NCBI GenBank assembly: GCA_026419775.2 | Contig: JAOPGA020000925.1 | Span: 1-64,000, forward strand | Length of the DNA: 64,000 bases | Origin: Acrasis kona | Lineage: Eukaryota; Heterolobosea; Eutetramitea; Acrasida; Acrasidae | Direction of reading: 5' to 3' | In this document: positions 21,821-33,079 of the stretch, in pieces | How the letters are laid out: every line of letters begins with the position of its first letter | How positions within the stretch are numbered: the first letter of the stretch is position 1 | Notes under the pieces: model-generated | Seen by the model: the letters and a program-made list of their open reading frames with translations, nothing else | Databases searched by the model: none | Told to the model about the DNA's origin: nothing | Position numbers and translations under genes: made by a program

Positions 21821-22262
21821 GGTATTGAGTGGGGTTTCTTTGGTTATAATAGTAGTGTACAATTGAAACAATCTTGGCCAGGGTTGGCGTGTAACATGGT
21901 AGCGACGGCTCTGCGCTCGTTAGGACGAACAGAATCTGGTACCAATAAAAAATGAATTCTTGATTGTATTTCGAATGTTCTTCGCCATCTTCGAAAAACT
22001 CCATCACAATTCCTAACTTTTAAGTTTTGTCAATGCACTTGTATTCATTGCTTTCATTTTTGAAAATTTTTGATCATTCTCGTCATTGCTTCGTCTCTAT
22101 TAATGTTGTTTGGACAAATGTATTCTCCGAAGTCACATGTTTCTTCTTCAATTCTACAAACTCACAAGGACAGGCTAATACTTAAACTCATGCGTTTGAG
22201 GAAAGCTCCTACCTTAATTTTATTTATTGGATGTTTTTTTGTCAACAACCGATCAAAAAATA

Positions 22263-23470
22263 ATGTCCGAAGAACAGACCAAGCAGGAGACACAACCAGA
22301 GGTTAAAGACATTACTCAAGAGGTTGTTCAAACTGAACCTATTAATGTAGAAGCAGAAAAGCCTAAAATAACGTAAGTTATCCCACTTCCATTATTTGTG
22401 TGAAATGACTTTTTAGTGTAGAGTTGGACGAAGAATCTGAGAGAAAATACCAAGTTATTCGCAGCGTTGGTTCAGAATGTATCGAAGATAACGAACTCAG
22501 AGCCCTTATCAAATCAAAAAAACAATTTATTGCCTATGATGGTTTTGAGCCCAGTGGAAGAGTACACATTGCCCAGGGTATCCTAAAGGCCATCAACGTG
22601 AATAAGATTACATCCTCCGGTGGTAAATTCATCTTCTTGGTTGCCGACTGGTTCGCACTAATGAACAACAAGATGGGTGGTGATCTAAAGAAAATCCAAA
22701 CCGTTGGAAAATACATGGTTGAGGTTTGGAAGAGTGCAGGCATGAACCTTGATAATGTTGAGTTCGTCCAAAGCAGCGACATCATCAATGCCAAATCCAA
22801 CGAATACTGGACATTGGTGCTAGACATTGCACGCAGAAACAACTTGAACAGAATCAAGAGATGTTCACAGATCATGGGTAGAGAAGAGAGCGACTCGCTA
22901 AGCGCTGCCCAAATCTTTTACCCATGCATGCAGTGCGCAGACATTTTCTTCTTGAAGGCTGACATTTGCCAACTTGGTGTGGACCAAAGGAAGGTCAACA
23001 TGCTTGCACGTGAATACTGCGTTCTAACCGGCAGGAAGTTCAGTCCAATCATTTTGTCCCATCCCATGTTGGCAGGTCTAACTGGTGAGAAGATGAGCAA
23101 GACCGATCCTAATGCTGCCATCTTCATGGAGGATACTGAGACCGACGTGAACACAAAGATCAAGAAGGCATACTGCGTACCTGGAGATGTAACAAAGAAC
23201 CCATGCTTGGAATACGTTAAGCACCTCGTGATGGAAAAAGATGGAAAGTTCTTGGTTGAGAGAAAGGAAGAAAATGGAGGCAACAAGTTATACGAAAAGT
23301 ACGAAGATGTCGAAGCCGACTTCATCTCACTTGCACTCCACCCCTTGGATCTGAAAATAGCCTTGTCCAAGGCCATAAACGCCATGTTGCAACCTGTGAG
23401 GGATCACTTCAAGACGGGTCAGCCGGCCGTTCTTCTAAAGCAAGTCAAGTCTTACAGAGCAACCAAATAA
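22263..23470 (+). CDS. YARS1: Tyrosyl-tRNA synthetase, cytosolic
   Basis: Two exons (22263-22372, 22417-23470) over a 44-nt intron give 387 residues. The class I signatures are present: HIAQG in the HIGH position near residue 87 (GFEPSGRVHIAQG) and KMSKTD near residue 260. The core of the active site is also clear (VADWFALMNNKMGGD, GVDQRKVNMLAREY, HPMLAGLTGEKMSK). It is the short archaeal/eukaryotic form without the EMAP-II-like C-terminal domain of the animal enzyme. The first 40 residues are a Glu/Gln-rich extension. It charges tRNA-Tyr with tyrosine in the cytosol. Confidence 0.95.
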
Positions 23471-23700
23471 AACAACATTCTCTTACAATCGTTTTATTGT
23501 TATGTTAAATAGGAAGAGGAAGCATGAGATTGATTCGACGGATACGCTATGCGTAGTAAGATTTTGAATTCTTGTAGTGGTGATAATTGTTTAGAAGAGG
23601 AATAGAAGGGACACAGAAGAAACAAAGCATGATAATTTTGTGTACATTATTGAGGACGTGAACAAGGTAGAATCTAAAATACAGGGTCTTACAGTGATAG

Positions 23701-25736
23701 GTTCAAGAAAGTAACGTTTCCATCTCATGTGGACATGAGGGTGGAAGGCATTTTTTGATTTTAGGATCAACAAGGTTTCAAATTGGATACCCCTTACAGT
23801 TCTCTAGTACATACGTGAATGTACGTTGCGTAGGAAAAGTGAACGCAACTATTGAAGAACAAAATCATTTAAAAAGCGTAAACCAGCGAATAACGGATTT
23901 TTTGGATGCCAATTCATTTGCTAATGACAACGATCTTCTACTTTTTCCACTTTTAAAGGAAATTTCGAGTGATTATAAAATACTGACCTTCCATGACGTA
24001 ATTACAATTCAAAACATTTTCCAACCCATACAGTTTATTGAGCTTACAGGATATAGTGAAGCATTTTTTGGTTATCAAACAATAGCCAATGTCATCAAGA
24101 ACGTCCGAGATCAAACAGAAGCCGTTAGAGGTATGTAATCCTTTCCAACATTTAGTAAAAATCAGGTCTTGTCGTCCTAACTACTTATAACAGTGAATTA
24201 TATTCCATCAAAAAAATGTCCAACTCAACCATTCACACATCACCAACCATCAACAACGAGTCAATGTTGGATTATTACAGAAAAAAACACAATGTGGAAT
24301 TTAGTCACGATCAGGACGAACAATTACTAGAAGCAACACAATTATCGCAACATGACGACTCGACGACACTGACTGACGAAAATGAATCAAACATTTTATT
24401 GATCCCATCCACTTGCCTAATTGTCAACTTCACCAAGAACATCAAGGCGCATATTTTATGCTACAAGAAATTAACAACGTCAATCGTCAAACTATTAAAA
24501 ATAAACGAATCAATGAACCAACTACAAAAAAAGATCAATTACACTTTTAATGATCCATCTCTGCTTCAATTATCACTCACTCACAAATCATTCGAACCAT
24601 TCTACAAATGTAAGCACGGCATCCACAACGAGCGTTTGGAGTTTTTAGGAGATGCCGTATTGGATATGATCATTTGTGAGAAATTGCATCACACCTACAA
24701 GTATAGTCACGAAGGAGATCTCACTCAGTACAGGTCAAATTTAGTCAGGAACTCCAACCTTGCACAATGTGCTGATGGGATCAATTTGCATCAACATCTC
24801 ATCACGAGTCCAAATAATCCAATTCCACCCACGGGAAAGGTTAACGCGGATACGTTCGAAGCACTTGTTGGTGCCGTTTATCTGGATGGTGGATTTGAGG
24901 TGACTGAAAAATTTATAAATAAAAATATGGTCAACCAGTTGGTTGAAGTTGAAAAAAATTGTCTTCATACTTATGAAATGGGTCTTGTTGTTAGTAAACA
25001 AAATAATGTTTTTGAAATTCCTGATAACACGTGTCAAATGTTGAGTCAGTTTGAAAAAATTACTGGTTATCGATTTGAAAATCCATTCTTGTTGGATGAG
25101 GCATTAACAAAACATAAAGATTTCAAATTATTTGAATTCAATAAAAATGTAAAATATGATTATGAAAGATTAGAATTTCTGGGAGATGTGGTGTTGAAAT
25201 TTGTCGTTAGTAATTATTTGTATCTACATTTTCCAACAGTATGTTTTTGTTTTTTTTGTTATTATAATAATAAGTTTAGCGAGGGTGAAATGTCTTTTGT
25301 GAGATCGTTTCTTGTTGGCAATCATAATCTCTGCAAGATATCTTCTCAATTACAATTGAAGAGATTGTGTCAAAGAAACGCTACAGTCAGTTATGATTTT
25401 CGAAAAAAGTTGGATGCTGATTTGTTTGAATCTGTCGTTGGTGCAATTTATCTAGATTCTGGATTTATGCAAGTAGATTCTAAACTTGATTTGGACATTG
25501 GCAAGATGTTCATCAGAAATAATCTATGTTTGAGTTCATCAATAAATGATGTTGTTAGTAAGAAGAATAATACATCTCATGTTTCGCCTCAAGTACTTGA
25601 ACAAAAGTTGGATTTGTTAAATGAGAAAACAAAATGTTTCAGGATAGTATCAAATTTAAAGAGTCAGGAGAGGGAGGATCGTTATAAAAACTGGCTGAAT
25701 GATCATTTAATCAAAAATAAATATGAGTACATCTAA
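23701..25736 (+). CDS. Compact Dicer-like protein: PAZ plus two RNase III domains, no helicase
   Basis: Exons 23701-24130 (5' end unresolved), 24166-25238 and 25275-25736 join over 35- and 36-nt introns; the second intron is in frame and stop-free. An N-terminal platform-like region (NDLLLFPLLKEISSDYKIL) leads to a PAZ domain (GLVVLTTYNSELYSIKK, LDYYRKKHNVEF, ILLIPSTCLI). Two RNase III domains follow. Domain a has ERLEFLGDAVLD at 24630-24665 and DTFEALVGAVYLDGG; domain b has ERLEFLGDVVLK at 25164-25199 and DLFESVVGAIYLDSG. The acidic metal ligands are present in both. No helicase, DUF283 or C-terminal dsRBD is seen, like Giardia Dicer. No ATG occurs before 24216, which would remove part of PAZ, so an upstream first exon is expected between 23471 and 23700. 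Confidence 0.85.
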
Positions 25737-25781
25737 TATGAGCTCTCTTTCTATTGTAATACAAAGTTATAAAAAGATTGT

Positions 25782-27167
25782 TTATTTTGTCTTCTCTTTT
25801 TTGTTTTTAATGGAAAGGGTGCTTGATTTCTTTTTGGGTACTTTGGTCTCTGTTGTCTCCTCTTGTTCTTCCTTTTTTTTCCTCTCCAATTCCTTCAAAT
25901 AGTTTTCTCTCAATCTCTTGTTTCTTTCTATTAGCTTGCTTGGAAGTTTCACACCGACAGTGAAAACATCAATCATCTCGCAGGTCAACTTCACTAATTC
26001 TTCTAATTGTTTAACATTGTATGGTATTTTGCACACGACCTGAAGTACTTGGCGACCACCCACAGCATTAGTTGTATCGGGGAACATATCACTCACATGC
26101 AGTCCAATAAATAAATGTTCATTTTCCTTCAAGACGTTATAAATGTTTTGCATGGGACCTTGTTGTTGTTTTTCCAAGTGAGGCGCTACCAACTCTGGGG
26201 TGTCCGTAGTGAAAGTCTTATTTGAAGGTAAGAATTCGTGTCCTCTAGTTGTAGTAACTGTGCTGGTTGTGAGTTTGCGAATGTCGTAGTTTTTTTCTGA
26301 AACTTCTGAATGTTGTGCTTTTGGCTGTATGCTTAATATAAAGTTTTGTGCTAATGATGAATCAAGTTTAACATCAAAAACCTACAAACGTTAAAAGTTT
26401 AGTTTTGAACCATTTCACTTACGACCATATCACAAGCACTTGGGTTTATGAATAGATCATAAATCCTCATGAGTAAGTCGTGTCTGTATAATGTTTGGAT
26501 GGAGACCATGCAGCCGTCACATCCCATGCGTCCCGTCATCCACGCCTTATATAAGGATTGAGATTCTCTGTGAAATTAAGTAATTAGTCTTGCAAGTTAA
26601 ATTACTTTTCAAAAGCTATTCCATCTCTTTCTACAGATGAAAATTGTGTCTCCAAAACTTCGTCAAACAATATAGCAAAATCCTTTGCAATTGCATTGTT
26701 TTTGCTTGTACCGATCAAGTAATTGACAAAGTATATCACAATTAGTGCAACTGCCAAGATTTCATAATAATAGTGTTCCTGTTGAGGGAATTGAAACAAG
26801 CTTTGTTGTGCAGGAGGTATTGATTTCGGTTTTGGTGTCTCTTTTTTAGGGGCTTCTTGCTGTTGTTGAGGTTCTGATTCTACCTCATCAAATTCTAAAT
26901 GTACTTGAGGTTTTATTGTTTTTATTGGACAAACCTTCGAATCCTTCCTTGTTGTCAATGATGGGTGGATCACTGTTAAAGTGTGCATCCTTTTCGGTGT
27001 GAGTGTCGACAGTGTGAACAGTTTCGTGCTCAACAACATTCACATTGTCCCAAAAATCATCTATAATTAGTACATGGAAACAGGGTAAAATTACCTTGCG
27101 CATAGCATATGGTCGATAGAGCAACTAACAGGAGTAGTGCCAAGAAAACGTATAACCTCAGATTCAT
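25782..27167 (-). CDS. CCDC47: CCDC47-like ER translocon (PAT complex) protein
   Basis: Five exons (27095-27167, 26935-27060, 26606-26894, 26423-26567, 25782-26381) over 34-41-nt introns give 410 residues. A signal peptide (YVFLALLLLVALSTICYA) and an acidic luminal segment come first. The family membrane helix with its aromatic preface follows (HYYYEILAVALIVIYFVNYL, then IGTSKNNAIAKDF). The conserved cytosolic domain includes GRMGCDGCMVSIQTL, and the C-terminus is a Lys/Glu helix (NYLKELERKKKEEQEE). CCDC47 binds the ribosome and, with Asterix, guides insertion of multi-pass membrane proteins. It is divergent from NTMT1 with 158 bp between starts. Confidence 0.88.
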
Positions 27168-27325
27168 TGTAAAAAATATTGCAAACAATTCGAAGCGCAA
27201 AATACTCTTGTTGTTTTTTATTTCAATCTATATCTCTGACTTGATTAGACTTAGATCGATGGCTGCTTCAGCAAACTGAACAGGCTGTTAAAAATATTTT
27301 ACAACAAAAAGTTTTGTTTATTGCA

Positions 27326-28152
27326 ATGTCTGGTGTGAAAAAGGTGTTCCAGCTTGGAGAAAATGGTATGGACATGGAGGGCAATATACTAAGAGGTGAC
27401 GAGGTAGAAATCGATGATAAAGATTGGTACAATACAGGAAGTATGTTTATGACCAACCACAATGACTAAATCTGTAGAGAATTACTGGCAGGTTGTTGCA
27501 GATAAAGGAAACTCGAACATTGATGGAATGTTAGGAGGGCAAACACATGTCCACGACAGCGACATCACTGAATCACTTCAATTTCTTAAAAACTTGAACG
27601 TGACAAATTTTAATTACGTATTAGGCAAGTACAAGTGCAATTCCAATTCTAATAAAAACAGATTGTGGAGCTGGAGTTGGAAGAGTATCCCAACATTTAC
27701 TTGCACCAATTTTTAAAAACATTGACATTTTGGACATTAACAAAGATTTCTTAGATGTAGCTCAGATTAACCTTTCTACACTACCATCTAAGCCACTCAG
27801 GAACACTTTATGCCAGGGATTGCAGGATTTCAAAGCCACACAACAAATTTATGATGTCATATGGGTTCAATGGGCTTCCTGTTATTTGACAGATGTTGAT
27901 TTTATAACTTTTATGAATGAATGCTATAATGCGATGACACCAGGATCAACAATAGTATTCAAGGAAAATGTTGCAAGCAAGAAGGGAGGAGACTTTGTTA
28001 TTGATAAGGAGGATTGCAGCATCAATCGTTCAGTCCAACATTACCACACATTATTCACTCAATGCTCTGATAAGTTCCAGTTTATAACGGAAAAGGAACA
28101 ACTCTGGCAAGGATTACTACCTGTCATGATGTTTGCACTCAGAAGAAAATAA
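27326..28152 (+). CDS. NTMT1: Alpha-N-terminal protein methyltransferase
   Basis: Three exons (27326-27440, 27478-27624, 27662-28152) give 250 residues. The second intron is GC-AG (donor gcaagt). The family features follow in order: YWQVVADKGNSNIDGMLGG, the SAM-binding loop LDCGAGVGRVSQ formed across the second intron, the acidic strand end ILDINKDFLDVAQ, LCQGLQDF, then YDVIWVQWASCYLTDVDFI and FKENVAS. NTMT1 methylates the alpha-amine of proteins that begin (after Met removal) with X-Pro-Lys, such as RCC1. The first 37 residues are an acidic extension. The enzyme looks complete. Confidence 0.93.
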
Positions 28153-28174
28153 AAAATGTTTTAATGAACAAACT

Positions 28175-28987
28175 TTATTTTTGTAGTAACCCGATAATAA
28201 AAGACACCAAAGATACGCTATGTACCAACAATCCGGGAATGCGACCGGCTGTTGTGTTGTACATGTACATGTCGAAGCAAATCATTGCGTGGTATATAAA
28301 AGGTGCTAAAGCAATAACTTTACCTGGAATGGATCTTCTATATAGCAGGAATACTATGGCCATAAGACCATGAGTGAACATTGCAATGTATTGGAATCTC
28401 ATACACTCCTGAAGGTCAGCATTTTGGTTCTTTAAATCTGAGAACTGTGACTCTGACCCTATAAAATAAAATATTAGACCACTTGGTAGCTCAAACATGA
28501 GGTTGATAATTTGTGCAACTGTCAACATTGTTGATCCTTGATAGTTGAATTCTGATGACTTTGATGAATTATATGTCAAGTATGATAAGATGAATAGTCC
28601 CAACATGACAGAGTGCACAATCAAGTACAATGCCCTTCGATCAGTTCTTCCATTATAGACAAAGTCCGCAACTGCAAACGCATTATAAAGTGCATATGGT
28701 AATGAAAGGATCCTTAGGTACCTCCTAGGAGCAAAAAAGGCGACTAAAATCGACGATACTCCCTGTGAGAACGTGGCAAGTAGAAATATTCTGATCCATG
28801 ATTGGTATGCAGCGCTCGATGAAGCATAGAACGGGAATGTCTTTGAAATATCAGTTGTGTATGGGATAATCATCGATCCCTCAATCAAACCATGTAGAAC
28901 AAGTACAATGGGCAATAACATTTGTAAAAATAGATTAAGAGAGGGTTGACCGAGAATGATATAGTTCAAAGTTTTAAAGAACTCCAA
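28175..28987 (-). CDS. Multi-pass membrane protein with internal duplication
   Basis: A single-exon frame of 270 residues with about seven hydrophobic helices and no signal peptide. Helix-rich stretches include LFLQMLLPIVLVLHGLIEG, ALYLIVHSVMLGLFILSYL and HGLMAIVFLLYRR. Two segments resemble each other: one with LPYALYNAFAVADFVYNGR then LYLIVHSV, and a second with APFIYHAMICFDMYMYNT then GLLVHSV. This suggests an ancient tandem duplication. I do not recognise the family. The stop lies 22 bp from the convergent NTMT1 stop. Confidence 0.7.
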   Translation of the reverse strand: MEFFKTLNYIILGQPSLNLFLQMLLPIVLVLHGLIEGSMIIPYTTDISKTFPFYASSSAAYQSWIRIFLLATFSQGVSSILVAFFAPRRYLRILSLPYALYNAFAVADFVYNGRTDRRALYLIVHSVMLGLFILSYLTYNSSKSSEFNYQGSTMLTVAQIINLMFELPSGLIFYFIGSESQFSDLKNQNADLQECMRFQYIAMFTHGLMAIVFLLYRRSIPGKVIALAPFIYHAMICFDMYMYNTTAGRIPGLLVHSVSLVSFIIGLLQK

Positions 28988-29111
28988 CGTTATGAAACTC
29001 TGGTATTGCCCCGGTAACTAGATTTTATTTCGATTCATTCAAATGCATGAGAAGCTTTAACAATAAAGTATTATATTTATATATTTTACAAATTTATCAC
29101 AGGTACACTCA

Positions 29112-31672
29112 TCATCGAGTCCTCCTCGTTATAATCTTGGGTTCAAAAGTACACTGCTGCATCTCCTGATCAATCAACAACTGTCTCTTCAAATCCCTCT
29201 TGTGTTCCGAACTCTTTTTAAAATTCATCAAGGCCTCACAACGTGTCACGACCGACGAAATGTTACGTTCCTGTTGTAACTTTTTATCAATTGCAATGGA
29301 TTTGGCGCACACCACTGGTTGAAAAGTAAGCATTGATTCTTGATGATCATTTAACTTGATGTGAATTTCATCTTGCACGTTCTTTACTTGTTGACTGATG
29401 GAATCCACGTCCACTCCTTCTTCTATTAGCAAGTCTTGAAATTGTGTAAAGTCCATGACGCCCATGTGTTGAACATTTCTCAATAAAGGAACGATCGCAT
29501 CCAATACTTTTGATAATGTAGGTAAGCAGCTTAATGATCGGTAAATGTCGTCAATGTGGTACAGGTTGAGCAGTCCATCGTTGTCATTTGATTTTTCATC
29601 CTCCATCAACAACAAATCAAATAGTGCGTATAGCCTCCTTCTTCTCATTTGAGTCAGCACTTGGTCGCTCTTCTTGTTTGTGAACACTTGTTTGTGTTGG
29701 TTGATGCATCGTTGATCTTGTAGTTGCTGTGTCATCTTTTTCTTGTTTTGCATGTTGATTCCCTGATGGTATAATTGGTCGGAAATGTTGCGTCGTTGTT
29801 GTTGGTTGATGGGCGCCCTTCCTACTTGTGGTTGAAAGGTACATGTGTTGAGTTCATCTCTCAGTGTGTCCACTTTAAAGTTTTTGACCTTGATGGAGTG
29901 CATCATTCGGTTGATGAATTCTTCTTCTTGCTGCTTGTTGATTAATTTGTGATCTTGTGGTGGTTGGTTCATTAGCTTATCAACGTGTTGCCTGATGGCT
30001 TCTTGCTTCATGTTAATTGACTTGGCATCAAAGAACAAATGGTCATGTACGTTGTCGTGTCTGGTTCCGCTTTGTACTTTGTCCTTGATGATCTTAATGC
30101 TTTTGGTGCTTAATTGTGGTTGGAACGTACAATCCTTTATTTTGTTGCTTTGGTACTCCATCAGGTCCTGATCTCTCTTTTGTTGAGACACGCATGGAAC
30201 GTCTTGTTTTTGTTTCTGTAGCAGTTGGATTGAGTGTGGGTTGATTTGTGGATGGTACGTTGGATGTTCTTCTTGTTCATCTTCTTGCTTGTCTTGTGTT
30301 TTTCTAAAGTTGTGAATGGGTTGGTTGACTGAGTTGGCGGGTCTGGACTTGAAGGCTATTGGTTTGTCTATACTTGATGATTTGGTCAAGTTGGTGACAC
30401 TTGCACTTCTTTTTGGCGTTGGCTTTTTTGGTTGCACTGCTGGCCTGTCGACATGATCTGGAATGATGGAGTTTTGACTATGGATGTCAACCTCTATGCC
30501 ACTCTCTTGTAATGCATCACACGGTATGCCGTAGCTCTGCAACACTTTATGCTGCTTTTGAATAACTTCTTTGTACTTGTCCATCAGACTATGTGATGTG
30601 CTTCTTCTGAGCTGATGTTTGCTTAATGTTGCATCCATGGCCTTCTTTGATGTTTTTTGTTTTATGACTTCACTAATCATTTTTCTTTCATATTCTAGTG
30701 CTTGAGCCCTCTCTGATCTTTGTTTAGATTTCTCGGCATATCCTGGCGTCGAGTTGACGATGACAGGCTTCTGCTCCTGTGTCAGATCGACTTTGACAAT
30801 TCGTGGTGGAATTTTAACTTTTTGAACAACATTATACTCTTGTTTCTCTTCGACTTTGACTTCATTTTCTTTTCGAGGGGAAATTGGTTTTTTTGGTACA
30901 ATTTGTTTTTCGGTTATTGTCTTGCTATTGTTATCGCTGACATTTTGCTTTAATTGCATCTGACTTTCTTTATATTTTTTTATTAGTACTTTTCTTGCCA
31001 GTTTATATTTAACGTCCAGATTGAGTTTGCTAAGGGGGTCTTCCCTTGTGGTACATTCTGTTGTTGCGTCATCAACTTGTTTATTGTTTATTTCATTGTT
31101 GTAAACTTCAGTGTGGTGTTCGTCTTTATCTGTTTGGCTTTCTAGGTCGACGTCAATTTTATATTCAGGAGCAAATGCAGGCAGCTGTATCGTGTGATTG
31201 CTTAAAGTATCGTCATCTTCTGAAGAGCTAGAGTCGGATGACTCCTCTGATTGATTATGTTCGATTATATTATTTGATGGTTGAGGTTCGGGTATTTCTA
31301 CAACTTCTTGTGTGGGTTCTTCCTTGTTGATTGGAACATCAATGACTTGTTCTCCAAGCGACGATAATACACCTAAATCTTCATCTAACTGAGAAAGGTT
31401 AAAACATGTTGGTGTTTTCTTTGGTGTATGAATTGGAGAACAATCAATAACCTCCTTTGATGGCCCTAAAATAATTTCTTCTTGATCAATAACTTGATGA
31501 CTTGTCGCATCGTCAGCTAATACTAGAGGGAGGTCAATGTTTTCTGAAAAAATATTGTTTGTGGGAATCGTTTGTAAATTTATGACATCGTTTGAGTTCT
31601 TCTTTTCTAATCAAACGTTAATTCGGACATAAGAATGCACTCACTTAAATTTAGCTTACTGAGAAGCCCCAT
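29112..31672 (-). CDS. Large disordered/helical protein with CTFQP-type repeats
   Basis: Two exons (31645-31672, 29112-31606) over a 38-nt intron give 840 residues. The first half is Asn/Gln/Glu-rich and disordered with an SSDSSSSEDD run. The second half carries at least four copies of a short motif, Thr-Phe-Gln/Glu-Pro, each preceded by helical Gln/Lys-rich sequence: YHPQINPHS, CTFQPQLSTKS, CTFQPQVGRAP, LTFQPVVCAKS, CTFEPKI. Between copies lies a possible EF-hand-like or globular helical region (RRRRLYALFDLLLMEDEKSN). Similar spaced motifs occur in large protist cytoskeletal proteins, so a ciliary role is plausible but unproven. I do not recognise a named family. Confidence 0.75.
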
Positions 31673-31979
31673 GCCAGTTTGTTCGCGCCAACCAAATTTA
31701 TTCTAGTTGACTGACATCATTGTAATCTTCAAACATATCAGAGGAACTAAATAAATACAACAACAGAGGTAATTTAAAACTTTATTAGCTCTAGAGACCG
31801 CACTGTTACGGCGTGGGGCATCAATACTTATAAAAATCACGGCATCGACACTGTAATCTATAGTTTCGTCCCAACTGTCATCAATTTAACATCTATAAAA
31901 ACAATCACTGCAGCCCAGGGTATGAGTAATAAAAGTAAAATATTTTTGAAACAAAGAACGGTCACAAATTCTATAATAA

Positions 31980-32132
31980 CTAGATTGCAGATGGATGAAA
32001 TCGTGGATCGTCAAGTAATAACTCGACTATATGTTTGTGTCCAAACAACCTAGCTCCTTTGATAGCATAGTTATTATCTGCAGATGATGTATTCTCTTTT
32101 AATTTTCTTTCCAGAGCAGTATTGATCCTCAT
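31980..32132 (-). pseudogene. Ankyrin-repeat gene fragment
   Basis: A 50-codon ATG-to-TAG frame reads through one almost perfect ankyrin unit: ADNNYAIKGARLFGHKHIVE, then LLLDDPRFHPSAI. The consensus GHxxIVxLLL is intact, but there is only one repeat and nothing recognisable on either side. It is best seen as the leftover of a longer ankyrin array of a type abundant in amoeboid protists and in large DNA viruses; the origin of this copy cannot be told from one unit. Confidence 0.55.
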
Positions 32133-32669
32133 CCTGTTCTAGGCTTTTTCATCGACACGACTTAATGTTCGCATTATGTATTGTGTATTTCGGTGTTCCT
32201 TGGCTGATTTTGTGTCTATTTTCAGAGTACATAAAGTCGTGATATTACAAGATAAATTTAATGTCTTCGATATTACAAGATACTTTCCACAGCAATTCTG
32301 AGTACCTATATAGGTTTATAGAATATAAGCACGAAGATAATATTATACTATTCTAACAAGTTATTGAATCCCTTTTTGCTTCTAATCTCGAAGTCGTCGC
32401 AAATGATATGCGAGTCATAACACCTTATAGAAAACAGTCCGCGATGATCAAGCTGAAATTGAACAAGCACATCGGCTAGCATATATTGACTGGTGAAGAC
32501 TAGATCAAATTCTACATTGATTGTATGCTGGAAAGGCTCTCATTAAATTTCGTGTCGATCTAACAACACGGCCATAATCTCATCATGTCCTGACTCACGA
32601 AACACCAGAACAAATCAAGGTACTACAAAAGTTAATTTTAATCATTTTTGTTATCAATTCTGTTTTTGT

Positions 32670-33013
32670 TCACACGACCTTAAACTCTATGTTCTCTTGA
32701 GCTAGTCTACACGGCATATCCAATAATTCGGGACTCTTCTCAAGTATCCACATGATTAATTCAGCTTTTGTTCCCCATTCGGGTATATCTCCATCCTTTC
32801 TCATCTTGCTCGAGTCCCAGATGGCGAATAAAGCTTGAGCCATGTTCTTCAATGCTTTATTGTATAACGGGTCCAGTGCTCTTTGAGAGCGTTGTGGCTG
32901 TCACTGTCATGAATTTTGTAGAGGTGTTCCTTGACTTCGTAGAGAATGTAAATGAACGCATGGCACGCAGTCTGCCAGGTTAGTGTTGTGGGAGTGCATC
33001 AGATTTCCGCCAT
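32670..33013 (-). pseudogene. Unrecognised coding remnant with stop and frameshift
   Basis: From an ATG at 33013 the frame reads MAEI, then a TGA, then continues as clearly protein-like sequence (CTPTTLTWQTACHAFIYILY, EVKEHLYKIHDSDSHNALKE). Near 32870 it shifts frame to LDPLYNKALKNMAQALFAIW and SKMRKDGDIPEWGTKAELIM, ending at TAA at 32670. Corrected for both lesions the product would be about 115 residues, but I do not recognise it. No intron with normal ends repairs either break. Two lesions in so short a frame suggest a pseudogene; sequencing error is the alternative. Confidence 0.5.
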
Positions 33014-33079
33014 ATTGTGGGTTTGATGTGTCATGTGGCAAGTTGATTAAATGGGTTCTGATTGATTGTGAAAAACCTT

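Noticed and set aside
32670-33013. TGA at codon 5 read as selenocysteine
   Set aside because: No selenoprotein context is visible, a second lesion is present downstream, and TGA is used as an ordinary stop elsewhere.
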